From Planococcus citri (Eukaryota > Arthropoda > Insecta > Hemiptera > Pseudococcidae): DNA of 64,000 nt. Every line of letters starts with the position of its first letter. Positions within the stretch are counted from its first letter, which is position 1. This document shows, piece after piece, positions 22,433 to 35,545 of this stretch. The notes beneath the pieces were generated by a model. That model made no database searches and was not told the origin of the DNA. It saw nothing but the letters and a program-made list of their open reading frames with translations. The position numbers and the translations under genes were made by a program. The DNA lies in NCBI RefSeq assembly GCF_950023065.1, contig NC_088679.1, forward strand, positions 76,322,001 to 76,386,000, given 5' to 3'.

Positions 22433-25400
22433 ATGCCGGCTGTTTCGTCTGTTCCGCTGAAAAAATTGACCAGTGGACAAACCATACCGGCTATTGGGCT
22501 GGGCACGTTTGCGGTGAGTGTTTTTTCTTCTCTATTCTGAAATTTACCCATTGTTATTCGTGCAAGTAGGATCGATCAACTCGTCGTCCTTTCGTCTTCG
22601 GAATTTTTTCACAAATAATCTTCCAAGAGCAAAATGAAATTCTGTAGTTTTCGAGTTCGATTATTTCTTTGGCGAACTTTTGGTCAATTTTTTTTCGTTT
22701 TTTTTGTGATTTTTTGAATTTTGAAATAATTTTATAAAAATAGCTATAAGATTGCTCGATCATAATCTATGCTTATTTACATTCAGAGCTAGTTTTAAAA
22801 TATCTAAAAATTGCCATAAAAACTAAAAAAAAAATGAAAGAATTTTTAAAAAATGAAAAAAAATTTTGGTAACTTTTTCAAAAAATGTTGCATTTTTTTC
22901 TAGATCAAAATTATCCAAATACAAAATCCAAGGTTGAAACATTGAAATTAATTTTTGAATTATTTTGGGAACATTATTGCTTGAAGTTACTTTTTTATAC
23001 AGGGTCCGCCAACGAAGTGTATCACATTTGTTTTTCAAATAAATCGGCAACACTGATAGCTACAACGCTGGTAAACGCATCATTTGATAGCCAAAACTGC
23101 ACATTTTTTTTTGGTAAAAATTTCATTTCTGCTGATTCACTTGTAAGGATGCCCGAATGGAATGAACAACATTACAGTCATTACATACAGAGTGGCTAAA
23201 AAGTTTGTTTCGATTTTCACATTTCAAAAAGTTTTAGTTTTTTGCCAAAAAATCAAAAACTAAGCATCCTAGAAAAAAACTAACGATTTCAAGTCGATTG
23301 GAAATTTAATTCTCTACAAGTTTCCTCGACTTCATTTTTTCGTAGGACGCTTCGTTTCGCCTCCAGATCGATTTTTATGAGCTCAGTTTGCAAATTTTTC
23401 AAAAGTTCATTTCAAAAAGTTTTAGTTTTTTGCAAAAAAATCAAAAACTAAGCATCCTAGAAAAAAACTAATGACATTAAGTCGATTGGAAATTTAATTC
23501 TGTACAATTTTCCTCGACTTCATTTTTTCGTAGAGTGCTTTGTTCCGCCTCCAGACCGACTTTTATGAAACGCAGTTTGCAAATTTTTGAAATGAACTTT
23601 TGAAAAATTTGCAAACTGCGTTACATAAAAATCAGTCTGGAGGCGGAAAAAAGCACTCTACGGAAAAATGAAGTCGAGGAAAATTGTAGAGAATTAAATT
23701 TCCAATCGACGTAATGTCGTTAGTTTTTTTCTAGGATGCTTAGTTTTTGATTTTTTGGCAAAAAACAAAACTTTTTGCGATGAACTTTTGAAAAATTTTG
23801 CAAAATAAGCTCTTTTGTTAATTCTATTCAGGCATCGATGAAATTTTTACCAAAAAAAAATGTGCAGTTTTGGCTATCAAATGATGCGTTTACCAGCATT
23901 GTAGCTATCAGTGTTGCCGATTTATTTGAAAAACAAATGTGATACACTTCGTTGGCGGACCCTGTATTTCCAAAAATATATTTTTTAAATTTTTTCTTGA
24001 AATACAATGGCAGGGAGGGGGGGGGGGTAATCAAAATTAGTGGCTTGCAACTTCAATTTAGCCCCTCTCCCACCCCCAGGAAGTAAATACAAAAAAGGCC
24101 CGCTACACAAAATGCGAAACATTTTTTTATTTATTTTTTTATTATTAATCCTCGTGATGTGATTTACCAATATCTTCTGTTAAAAAAATATAGGGATCTC
24201 AATTAGAAAACACGGTCTCAACAGCTTTGGAAATCGGCTACACATTATTCGACACAGCTTGGGTTTATAGAAACGAAGTAGACGTTGGAAAAGTGATCAG
24301 GAAGAAAATCGAAGAAGGAGTTATCAAGAGAGAAGACGTCATTATCATCAGTAAAGTAAGTTCTGAAAAGTGCAACCTTTAATTTTCAAACTAACTACCC
24401 CTTGTGTCTAGGTAGTAGGTTAACATACTTACTGGGGTGATCCTGATTTTGAAAAGTTGGAATTTTGTAGCTCCCACCCCCCAAAAACATGACCTCCGGT
24501 GAGAAAATAATTCCCTATTTTTTATTTTCCCATATCTGTAAAAAAAAAGTGGTGCCAGTAGCCCCCTAAAAGGGGGAAAAATCAAAAAAGTTCTATTTAT
24601 GAAAATTTTTTGTTTCTGCGCCAGAATGTTTCTAAATAATCCCCTTTAAAGAAAAAAATTTCCCCGGCCCTTCAAACCATATTGGCCCCCTAGTAAGGAG
24701 CCTCTCAAAGTTGAAAAAAATCACAAAAAATGATAAAATAAATAAAAGTTATGGAAAATTTGATGAAAATATCTCATTTCCACATTAGAATTGTTCTACA
24801 TAACCCCCTTTTCAAGAAAAAACCATTGTTGGACCCCCAAATGATTTTGGATCAAATATTATAAATTGATGTCTAGCTGTAGACATTTTTTGGAAATTTT
24901 TTATTTATGTGCAGAATCTTCCTGAATAAGCATGTTTTCAAGAAAAACCTTCCCCCGGGTCCCCCAAATCATGTTGATTACCCTTAAAGCTCTTCAAAGT
25001 TGAAAAAAAACAGAAAAAAAAAATGAAAAATTCATATCTATACAGATTTTTTGATAATGTTTCATTTCTGAGCAGAGTACTTTTAGATAACCACTTTATC
25101 AAGAAAAGCCCCCTTTTGTCCTCCAAATGATGGTGGTCCATTTTTATGAGACCCCCACAATTGAAGAATATTGAGAAATATGAAAATTGATGTCTATAGA
25201 TAGGTACTCGTAATTAGGTGAAAACTTTTCATCTCTGTGCAGAATGCTTCTAAATAATTCTTTTTTCCAGAAAACCCTTTTCTCATTCCCCTCTACAATG
25301 CTCACCACCTACATAGATAATAGAGATCCACAAAGTTGAATTTTTTTTTGGAATGGGGGTGAAGTCTCCTCTGTAAAGATAGTTTTAAGTCATGGATGCT

Positions 25401-28400
25401 TTAAACTTGAAAATTAAATTTCATTTATAGGGATTCTTGACGATTTTTTCCAAGTTTTCAAGTCTTACATTACAAAATATCAGAACGTCAATAAGTCTTC
25501 TGTGAAAATTTGACGTAAGTTAATTTTATTACAAAACGTCCACTTCAATGTTTCTCAAAGTCAAAATTCAGAAATTTGTCCTTTTTCTACAAGCTTTTAA
25601 AAGTCTGACATACGTGTAGGTAGTATTTTTTTGATGAAGATCGACAAAATCTAAGGATTAGAATATGGAAGAAAAAAATGTAATAATAAGTATTTATCTT
25701 TTTTCATTTTCTTGGGAAGGAGACATTGACAAGTTCCACTTTTTCATCATGTAGACAGGTCATAAAATATTTAACAGTATTTCTAATGAAAATGGACCAA
25801 ATCCAAGGATTATGATGTAAAAAAAAGTAAAAATTTCAATTTTTCTGATTTCTTTTATATTTTAAGATGGGGAGGGGGGAGAGGCGTGCTCTCATTTTTA
25901 CTAACGTGATTGAAGAAGTTTTTCTCGTGAAACCCGACAACAATTTAGGGTGTCATTAAATATTTTTTCACTAGTACATATGAAGGCATAAATATGAGCT
26001 CTCCCCTCTAATCCACTGGTTAGTCTTGGGTGGAGATAGGGGGGGGGCTAAAATTGGTATATAAGTTGATTTTACGTAAGTAGGGACTCAACTGAGGTGT
26101 TAGAACTAGAAAGTTCACCATTTTAAACATTTTGCCTGATACTTCGATTTTTTCATATATGTACCACTTACCTATATGGGAAAATTGGGGGGCCCACCGG
26201 CACGACTTTTTTTTCACCTAGGGGGCTGAAATTTTCAGGGTATTATTTTCTTACCCGAGGTCATGTTTGGAGAGGGGTGGGGTGGGAGCGAAAAAAATCG
26301 AAAATTTTTTTTTCACTATACAAATAAGGAGCATCCCAGTACATACCTATCTATATCTACTAACAAATTTAATAAATAACAACTAGGTAGACTTGGTTGA
26401 ATTTTCTGAATGGAAATTTTCAGATTATTAATTTTCATCGTCGAGTATCAATATTAATAATATAAAATTATAGTAATTAGTCTGCCCAAAAATTCAGTCG
26501 ATACAGATAAGATTTCCTGAAGTAAAAAAATCACAATTTTACATCATTTTTTAATTTGAAGAAAAAAAATCATTTAGGCTGCTAAATTTCAAATCAATGC
26601 CTCTAATACTCGTAATTATTGTTCACGAAAGATAATTGGAGTAATTTTTCAAATTTGTGACCTCTGAACTACCTCCCCTTTTTTCAATATTACATAAATA
26701 CTTAGCCAAAGTTTTTGGTTCTGAAAACAAACAAAATACGTTTTACGATTCCAGAGTATACCGCGGAAATTCACTAAAAATGTAGCCATGTACCCCCCTC
26801 CCCCGCTCTTTCTCTCTTCTTAAAATTTCAAAAAACATTTCCAAGTACTTCCCAAGTTATTCATCAGCGAAAAAGATGAAAATGTGCATGGATTTATAGT
26901 ATGAAAAAAATTGTACAAGCAATGATACCTATAAAAAGTTTGTTTCAACGTCATTTTTTCGTCTTGCCCCCCCCCCCCCCCACCATACCTCTCATTCTTT
27001 TTATCCTGTGAAAATTTTTTGAAACATTTCCACGATTCTCTGAAAATCTAGCCATGTACCCCCCTCCCCGTGTATAATTGTCATTATTTTTATCTTGTGA
27101 AATTTTTAAAAAACATTTCCACCCCCCCCCCCGGTTTCATATTCTTCAGCATTGTAAAAATTGTTACGGATAGTATTTGTTTTCAAAGATTTCTTTATCC
27201 CTCTCCCTCTTTTCGAAAGTGAATAAAAAACTTTTGCAATGTTTCTCAATGAATTTGCTGATTTAATTTCTATCTTTTTTGGAAATGATCTATCCTACCC
27301 AAAAGGTCTAAAAGCTCGTTTTAGCATCATTTTTCGTCTTGATCGTCCCCCTACCCAATATTGAAATCACATCGAAACAAATATTGATATTTTTTAACGA
27401 TGTTCCATTCACTTTTGGGTTTTGATTTTTCCAAAAAAATCTATAGCCATGAACTTTTTCTTTCCTTGTAAGGTTCATAAATAATTTACCCCTCCCCCTT
27501 CATGTCTATCTTTCGGCAAATAAGGTAGAATGTGCGTAGATTTTTCAAAAAAAACTATTCACGAATTCTTGATGATTACTAGCCATGGAACTAACGTTAA
27601 GTTTGAGGTATTTTTTTAAATAATGTTCCACTCACTTCTGGGTTCTGGAAAAAAAAACAGACCAAAGCACGACGACATTTTTCATGAGAATCTAACTCAC
27701 TGTAAAATTATCTAAATTTTTTTGCCAGTTTCTGACATTTTCAACCCTCTCCTTCCCATCTTGAAGGGGAATGCCTTCACCGCCTCCACATCCTCAAATT
27801 TTGAATCGAAATCGAAAACTGATGCTTGTCTTAATGAAACTTCTTTTTTTTCTTGTTTTTTGCACATTAAATATTCCGCAAATCTTTTGGGTTCTGCAGA
27901 AAAAATACAAGTTTTACCCAAAAATAGATATGGCGAATATTTTTCAACAAGTCTATATCCCCTCCTTCTCCTTCTCCTCTCACTCCTTCTCCTCTCACTC
28001 CTTCTCCTCCTCCTCCTCCTCCTACTCCTCCAAAAAAAGAGAAGAAATAGGTATATAATATGCATAGATAGGTACCTATGTAAACTTTTTTGAAAAAATC
28101 AACTCAAATAGCTACCTATTCATTTTTGTATTGGAAAGTAAAAATTTTAAATTTTAAGTCAAAACTTTCAACCCTTACTCCGGTCTCTCCTCGTGAAAAA
28201 ATACTCAATTTTTTTGCCGAAATACAAACCATGATTAAAGAAAGGAGGATGCAGTGCGGAGGTGAAGAGGATAAAAAAATCATTAGAGGAGGAAATCGTT
28301 TTTTTTTTTGATAACCCAATTTTTCACACACGTTTTTCTACATAATTATTCATCAAAGACGAATTTTTATTTAAAATGTAACAAGAATGAAATTTTGAGT

Positions 28401-31053
28401 TTTCGACTCACTTTTTAAGGTACCTCTACCTATACAGTAAGATTGAAAAAAAAACAGCCCATTTGCTGAGAAGTCGAATCGATAATCATTAAAAATTCAC
28501 ATCGATCAATTTCATAAGCTTTTTTCAATTAACTAGGTACCTAGCCCTACTTTTCTTTTTTTCTTTCTTTTTTTCTTTTTTTTTTAAATTAAGGTACTTT
28601 CCTCATCATTTAAAAAAAAAATTTCTCATTTTAATCAACTTATTTTTTCTACAATTTATTTAAAATTTTTTGGTAGATTGAATCGTTTGAAATTGGTGGG
28701 TAAGTAGAGGGAGGTTAGGGGAGATGAACTAATTTTAAATTTTAAGTTTTTTTCACAGTAAAGTGCTGTAAAATTGAACGAAAATATCGAAATTTTCGAA
28801 GCAATTTTTGAAATTCATCATTTTTGTATCCAGGATGATTTTTATATTGAATATTTTCATTTTATTTTATTTTTCAAATTAATTATTTTTGCACAATTTT
28901 CAGCTATGGAACACGAAGCACAGACCAACGGAAGTATTACCAGCCATTAAACGTTCGCTAGCTGATCTCGGTTTGGATTATATCGATATGTACCTGATTC
29001 ATTGGCCTTTTGCCTGCAAGGTTAGTTAATTCATTAGTTACTAGAACTCCAGGTATAATTTTAAATAGGCGAAGGCACGTTTAGTCACTTAGGGAAACTT
29101 CGTCTAATTCATGGAAGTAGTTCCAATTTTCAAAACTATTCCTAGCACCTTCTCCTTCGCTTTGGAGAAATGATTGAATCGAAGTTCGACCGTCGAGGAC
29201 GAGTCGAATACTGAATTCGAAAACAACTTGACATCTTGACTTTTCTGCTCTTAAAATTAATTATTCGATAGTGATACTGTTGATAATATTGGTTCAAAAT
29301 AAATTTGTTTACTTGCTAAGTATTTGAAACCGGTTCTAGATGGTCGAGTCGTAGGGCAGAGTGGAAAAATACTCGGAAATGGTTGAAAATATTCAACTTG
29401 ATTTCTACTCGTAGATAATTGAGCACTTCTATGTACTTGTACTTACCTATATCTATAAAAATATGAATCGAAATATTAAATAGGTGCCCAGGCTTACTAA
29501 AACAATTGCACGTACACGTGGTATGCTATTGTTAGCTCACAGATATCATACACTCACATTTTTCAACCAAATATACATAATTATCGGTGTTTATTTCCGC
29601 CGTTTATTAAACCACGTTGGATTTATCCGAACGATAACCGTAGTTACCTTTGGTAATTTTATCACGTCGATAACACATTAAAAAAAATCATTGTTTAAAT
29701 CATAAAATTGAACCAGTGACGCGTGAATTAATTAGGCAGTACATGTTGAAAACAAAACAAAAATAATGCGTATCTCTTAATTATTATCACGTTGTTTGAA
29801 AATGTGGCCCAATCCTGCTCATTTGATTAATTTTTATTACGATTTACGTACGTGTATAAGAGAATAGGTTTAGTTTAGGTGAAATACAAAATATGTAGGT
29901 ACTTACTAAAATGCGAATCTGATTACTAATTACAGCCCGCAGCCAACGAATACGAATTGCTTGATTTCCAAGAAGACGACGTACGACTCGAAGACACATG
30001 GAAAGCTATGGAAGAATTGGTCAGATTAGGATTGACGAAGAGCATCGGTTTATCGAATTTCAATAGCTCGCAAGTTCAACGAATATTAAACATAGCTGAA
30101 ATAAAACCAGTAGTAAATCAGGTACGGAGTTCAATCTTCATTCTTCAATTAGTCAAAACAACCTTACGCAGATTCAAAATCTGTATACTTAACGTTGTTT
30201 CAACGGTTCTAAAATATTATTACTTACCTTCGTTCGATCGTATATGTGTAGGTTGAATGTAATCCGTACATAAATCAGAAGAAATTGATTAAATTCTGCA
30301 ACGAGAGGAATATCGAAGTGATCGCTTACGCTCCTTTCTGGACACCTTCTAGTCCTTGGATTGATAAAAATGTTCCCAGCGTGTTTAGCCAGCCGATCGT
30401 TAATGATTTGGCTCTGAAATATAAGAAACAACCGGGTCAGATTATCTTACGTTATTTGGTAAGTACTTCGAGTTGATATTCAATTAATAATATATTCGAA
30501 CAAAAAAAAAAATGCAAAATATTAAAAACATTCAGTTTCGAGTTCGACTTGCTCAAGTTCTAATTCGTTGTTTTTTTTTAAAAATTAAAAAATTAATTTT
30601 TAATGCATGCTGAATTTTTCATTTTTTTATTTTTTTATTTCTAGATTGAAGAGTTGATTTTTATTTTTTTTTCAATTGAATGTTCAAAAATAAATTATTT
30701 CAATTTCTAAAACTAATCGTTGAATTTTTTCACTGTTTTCCAGACTCAACTAGGCGCTATCCCAATTCCTAAATCCGATCATCCGGAACGTCTTAGACAG
30801 AATTTCGAGATATTCGATTTCCAACTCAGCGCCGAAGATATGTCTAAAATGGATGAGCTGAATATGAACAAGAGAAGTTGTCCTTTCGAACCGTAAGTTT
30901 ATTATTACAGTAGATATTTTCTTTCAAAACATTAATAATAATAATAATAACGATCCTCGTATTATTTTAGCATTAATACGTAATCGTATCTTATTATTTT
31001 ATGTTTATAGAGCTCGTAAATTCAAAGAATATCCGTTCGGGAGTGAGTACTGA
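22433..31053 (+). CDS. Aldo-keto reductase (AKR1-like), seven exons, complete
   Basis: Exons: 22433-22513, 24194-24355, 28904-29020, 29936-30121, 30252-30458, 30744-30892 and 31011-31053. All introns are GT-AG and the joined frame is 314 aa, the normal size for the family. It encodes a cytosolic NAD(P)H-dependent carbonyl/aldehyde reductase with a (beta/alpha)8 barrel. The catalytic tetrad is complete: D47 (GYTLFDTA), Y52 (VYRNE), K81 (IIISK) and H114 (LIHWP). Other signatures are GLSNFN, VVNQVECNPY and the cofactor loop IPIPKS (residues 257-262). The C-terminus FKEYPFGSEY is typical. Introns 1-5 are phase 0 and intron 6 is phase 2. Introns 1 and 2 (1.7 and 4.5 kb) are repeat-filled, the others 118-915 bp. 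Substrate cannot be told from sequence. The start is the first ATG before GLGTF. Confidence 0.95.
22998..23966. mobile_element. TA-flanked 965-bp MITE in reductase intron 1
   Basis: CAGGGTCCGCCAACGAAGTG begins at 23000 and its exact reverse complement ends at 23964; TA flanks both sides, as for Tc1/mariner-type insertions. The terminal inverted repeats run about 125 bp with only one mismatch seen. Inside, a block of about 185 bp (agttttttgccaaaaaatca, aactaagcatcctag, tcgattggaaatttaattct) occurs twice direct (about 23221 and 23405) and once inverted (about 23585-23790). There is no transposase. The lack of decay in the ends suggests a fairly recent insertion. Confidence 0.92.
24356..28903. 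repeat. Reductase intron 2, dispersed-repeat rich
   Basis: This 4.5-kb intron contains reverse-oriented copies of the 20010-20560 repeat (24420-25400) and a + copy (26170-26340). It also has C-runs near 26966, 27121 and 26810, repeated agccatgtaccccc phrases (26784, 27050), and a pyrimidine microsatellite (ctcctcctcctcct) at about 27960-28030. The microsatellite produces Arg/Ser-rich frames that are not genes. No alternative exon was found. Confidence 0.6.
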
Positions 31054-31090
31054 TCGTGGGGTATTATTGTGAGTGGCATTTCGTACTGGA

Positions 31091-31317
31091 AATAAAATAT
31101 GAACCAGGGATGCGTATATTACGTATACTTTCTTTGTACCTACCTAATTGATATTTTGTGTCTTTATGATAATTATTCGTTTAAGTGCCTAATTTAGAGA
31201 TTAAGCCTACCTACTATAATTCCTAGTCTATTTACGTGTGTTTATTTTTAATGTGAGTTATTTTATTTTTTAAAAACTGAAGTGATTATAAGTAAGAAAA
31301 TTTTCATATTTAATAAA
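31091..31317 (+). terminator. Polyadenylation signals of the aldo-keto reductase
   Basis: AATAAA occurs at 31091-31096, 38 bp after the stop codon, and again at 31312-31317. Either could direct 3' end formation; the second is followed by a T-rich and TGTTTTGTT-like downstream element. Confidence 0.5.
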
Positions 31318-31739
31318 CCCAATTTGGAATTTTTAATTAGTTTTGTCTGTTTTGTTGAAATTTTCACATTTTCAAATATATTAGGTACATAACATGATTT
31401 TTCAAGGCGAAAGATTTTCGAGCTTAATCTGAATCTAAATCTTGTTTACTAAAGAATTGTGGGCGCTTGAAAAAAAAAAATAATCTATTTGAAATTTGTT
31501 CGGTCTACCATAAAAAGTCGTATAATAAATAACTAAATCAAAACAATAACGAAACGTATAAGTAAAAAAATACCGGCGCTAAATCAATAAATTTTAAGCA
31601 ATTTAGTTGTTGAGCACTACGAAGTACGTACTACGTATCTATTAACTTGATTAGCGTCATAAATTTTATGAATCATAAAAGTATTCGAGCGAATTTTAGC
31701 GCGGGAAATACGTATTATCAATGTAAAAGTAGAAGTACC

Positions 31740-32310
31740 AAAATGTGAATAGGTAGGTCAGGTAGGTGGCTTATCGACAATTTTCAAGTACACCCACTTC
31801 TTTGTATACAAACAGTTGAAAAATATTACCCTACTTTCATTAATGACATTTTTTGATGTTTTAATATTTGTCTCCAGGAATTTGATAGCTTCCTGGCTGA
31901 AGGCTCCAAAAAAGTCAAATTGTGATTGTTTTCGAATCAGGTGATCGTAGAGACACACCAGATGATGTGTGTCGAAAAAAAAAAAGCTCGTAGTATAACT
32001 TCTTTGAAAATTTGATTTTTTCACATTTTCTGGAATTTTCCAAATTGGACAAAAATTCACTTTTCAACAAATATTGCTGGAATTTCGCGATAACCATCAA
32101 AAATGACCAAGAGAGCGTCTAATAAGCATCGTCCAAGTTATAGGATCTGTAAGGTTCATTTTCTCCTCTTCTAGAGCGATTTGACATTTCTGGAGAAAAT
32201 TTTAAAAATTTCTAAAGGCTCCAGAATGGCTCAAAACTAGTAGATGTTAATATATGGAAGTTGAACATTGAAGGAATTATTCGCATTTATTCACTTTGCT
32301 AGAAAAAATT
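31740..32310. repeat. Dispersed repeat, copy 1 (uninterrupted)
   Basis: Landmarks aattgtgattgttttcgaat, gatgatgtgtgtcgaaaa, gcgataaccatc and ggctccagaatggctcaaaa match the copy at 51640-53040 in the same order and orientation. This copy lacks the 909-bp element found in the other, so it serves as the empty-site reference. Confidence 0.8.
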
Positions 32311-33790
32311 GTGGAGGGGGAAATATTCGGAAAAACCCAAAAACTACCATAAAATAAAAAATTAAATTTTTTATTTTGAAGTTTTTGATTTTTCACCAAG
32401 AATCTTGATTTCTTTGAGGGTAAGAAAATATAGACTAATTCAAATCTTCTTTGGCCATCTGGATATCGGATTCATGCACTCTCGTTCTGTTGGAAAAATA
32501 GTGATGGAAATATTGGTGATGTCAAAATTGATATCTCTCGCGATTCTATAACTAGCTCATCGAGATCTCAGGATCGGACGAATTGCGGATGTAAAATGGG
32601 TTCCCTCCCCAATATTTACATATTTATAATACGTGGGGTTAAAGTTGGATTAATTGAAGCTTGAGCTAAGATATGATTGAACTTTCAACGGAATGATATA
32701 TTTATGGTAAAGTTGGAAATATTCATTGAATTCTCAAAGTCACGAAAGTTGAATAAAAGTCCAAGACAAATTCACATTTAGGACATTTATTCTTATACTT
32801 AAGGGATAAAACAAAGACAAATAAAAAGGATCGCAACCCTGGGGAATTCTGGGAATACTTAAACTAGGAGCAACAAAAAGGAAAATAAATATTAAAAAAA
32901 GAAAAAAGAAAGGAAGACACCCTGAGCGATGCGTCTGAACTTGAACCTAAAATGCATGTCCTGAGCGATACGTCATTTTCAAACAAAAAAGAAAATAAAG
33001 AAAGACAATGTGAGCCAAGGTCTTGAAACTTGAATCTAAAGTTGGAATGTAAACCAAGGCAACTTGTTATTAAAGCCTATCTCTGTGCATTTCAAAGAGT
33101 GATCCGAGACAGCTGAAGATTCACTAATTGACCCATAGGGACTTAACTTGAGAAACGATGTCATCGCAGATGATGACAAAGTCCAAGGCTGCAGACGCCA
33201 CAATTCATCAAAGTCCAATAAATCACGAACTGAAGGAAGCTAAAGCTGGAAACAGTAGGAACTACAGTTGGAAATATTGAGCTAAAGATGGATTTATTGG
33301 TCTCTTCTGGCGAATGGGCTCCAGCCCATTCGTGGAGATGGAAGTAAAGTTGGAACTATACTTGGCGGCGTCGATGTCTGCAGTCCTACCTAAATTGTCT
33401 CGGATCAGAGCTTTTATAACTGCGCTTTTTACCAGAAATTGGGCGGGGGAATGTATGCAGTCAGGGGCGCACGCGCTCAACGCTTCTAGTGGCGCTATCT
33501 TTCGCGGCTGGCGCTAGAATTATGTCATGTTCGATTATACTCGGCGATATTCGTGTTGAACTGGTTTTCTATTGGTTGTTATCGCGAGAGTGGTGGACAA
33601 CTTGGCGCCACCACCTAAAAAACGATGATGTAATCGAGTATAATCGGCTATGTTCGATAATTTCTTGATTATAATTGGATGTAAACGCCACCACCACTGA
33701 GTAGGAAGTTTAAATTGTCTCGGCTTAGTCACTGACGTCATAATTGGTCACTAAAATGATCGAAAATCTGTCGCTTAGGGGGTAGAAAAA
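32311..33790. other. Unclassified, moderately GC-rich block without a gene
   Basis: Segment 32640-33540 repeats the phrase taaagttggaa(ct) near 32641, 32711, 33270 and 33350, and contains a perfect hairpin (cgaatgggct-cc-agcccattcg, 33311-33332). A TGACGTCA site lies near 33732. Frames on both strands are short and unrecognised. It could be a solo LTR or another repeat, but I found no matching ends. Confidence 0.35.
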
Positions 33791-34289
33791 TATTCTGCTG
33801 CTATGGCGAATGAGAATTTTCCTCCCAATTAGGAGACAGGAAAATTTTCTCCCAGTGTAGGTGACGGATAAAAATATTTTTCTGCGTGTATTTTTCTCCC
33901 ACTACAAAATAAGTTTTATGAAAAGTTTCAAAATCACCACTAAAAAGTTTTTTTTTAATTTTCAAAATTTTCAAGAATTCACCAAAAAAATTCAAGCACC
34001 AACTGTATAGCATCTTAAATTTGGATTACAGATGTTTTAGGATATGCTATTTCGATGAGAATGAATTCGAAATTTGAAATCCGCACATTTTCAAATCATG
34101 TATCAAAGCAGAGGTCACCCAAATTTCATATCTTTTTCGACATTTCATGTTGTATCTCATGTTTAAAAAAGTAATTTGGAATTCGAAATCAGCAAATCTG
34201 AAAACCTCAAAATCCTATTGGTCAAACAATTATTTGATTTTTTCTGATACAAAACGAATATTATATTATTCTTTAACCCATCAATGAAA

Positions 34290-35545
34290 ATTATAAAGGT
34301 TTTTTTCGCCAACGATTTGCTCAGAAGAGAAAAATCAGGCGCGAACGAATTAATCACTCGAGAATCAAATTCATTACAAATGAAAATCAATAGAGTCCCA
34401 TCATCAAAAACCGAACTCAATTCATTCGCGAACGTTTGGTTTGAGAGGAATCGTTCACGAACGAATGAATCACTTTTTAAAAACAGACAAAAAATTATAA
34501 AAATAGACGAAATGATGAAACTCCGCAGTTTAGTCCTATCGTTAAAAACTGGTCTCAATTCGTTCGCGAACGATTTTCTCAGAGAAGAAACCCGTTCGCG
34601 AACGAATGAATCACTGAAAAATCATACAGCACCGATCAAATTACAAAACCCAATGGTTTCAGTCCTTTCATCAAAAATTGATCTCAATTCGTTCGCGAAC
34701 GATTTGCTCAGAGAAGGGAAACTGTTCGTGAACGAATGAATCACTGAAAAGTCATACAGCTCCGATCAAATTACAAAACTCAATGGTTTCAGTCCTTTTA
34801 TCAAAAATTGATCTCAATTCGTTCGCGAACGATTTGCTCAGAGAAGGAAAACCGTTCGCGAACGAATGAATCACTCAAAAATCATACAGCACCGATAAAA
34901 TTACAAAACTCAATGGTTGAAGTCCTTTCATCAAAAATTGATCTCAATTCGTTCGCGAACGATTTGCTCAGAGAAGGAAAACCGTTCGCGAACGAATGAA
35001 TCACTCAAAAATCATACAGCACCGATAAAATTACAAAACTCAATGGTTTCAGTCCTTTCATCAAAAATTGATCTCAATTCGTTCGCGAACGATTTGCTCA
35101 GAAAAGGAAAACCGTTCGCGAACGAATGAATCACCGAAAAATCAAATTGAATACAGCACAGATAAAATTACGAAACTCAGCACAATTTCAGTCCTATCAT
35201 CAAAAACTGGTCTCAATTCGTTCGCGAACGATTTGCTCACAGGAGGAAACCCGTTCACGAAGGAATGAATCACCGAAAAATCAAATTAGAATTAGATACA
35301 GCACAGATAAAATTACTAAACTCAACGGTTTCAGTCCTTTCATCAAAAATTGATCTCAATTCGTTCGCGAACGATTTGTTCAGAAAAGGAAAACCGTTCG
35401 CGAACGAACGAATCACTGAAAAATCATATTAGGTGCAGATGAAATTACAAAATTCAACATTTTCGGCCCAATTATCAAAATCTGAACTTGATTCGTTCGC
35501 GAACGATTCACTCAGAGTCGACAAATCATTAGAGAACGACTGAAT
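34290..35545. repeat. ~130-bp satellite with paired GTTCGCGAAC palindromes
   Basis: The palindrome cgttcgcgaacg recurs at about 34561, 34690, 34820, 34950, 35080, 35219, 35362 and 35494, with variants at about 34308 and 34433. The core spacing is 129-130 bp, lengthening to 139 and 143 bp in two units. Most units carry a second palindrome about 35 bp downstream, next to gaatgaatcac. Recurrent + frames with NSFANDLLREGKPFANE are the repeat being read through and are not proteins. Confidence 0.9.

Noticed and set aside
27712..28093. Arg-rich and Ser-rich frames in reductase intron 2
   Set aside because: They come from a CTCCTC microsatellite inside the intron on both strands.
33262..33741. Coding gene in the GC-richer block near 33.3 kb
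   Set aside because: Overlapping frames exist on both strands, but none shows a domain, codon pattern or consistent splice sites.
34284..35353. + frames with NSFANDLLREG as a repeat protein
   Set aside because: They follow the 130-bp satellite and change frame with unit length; the conserved part is the DNA palindrome, not codons.
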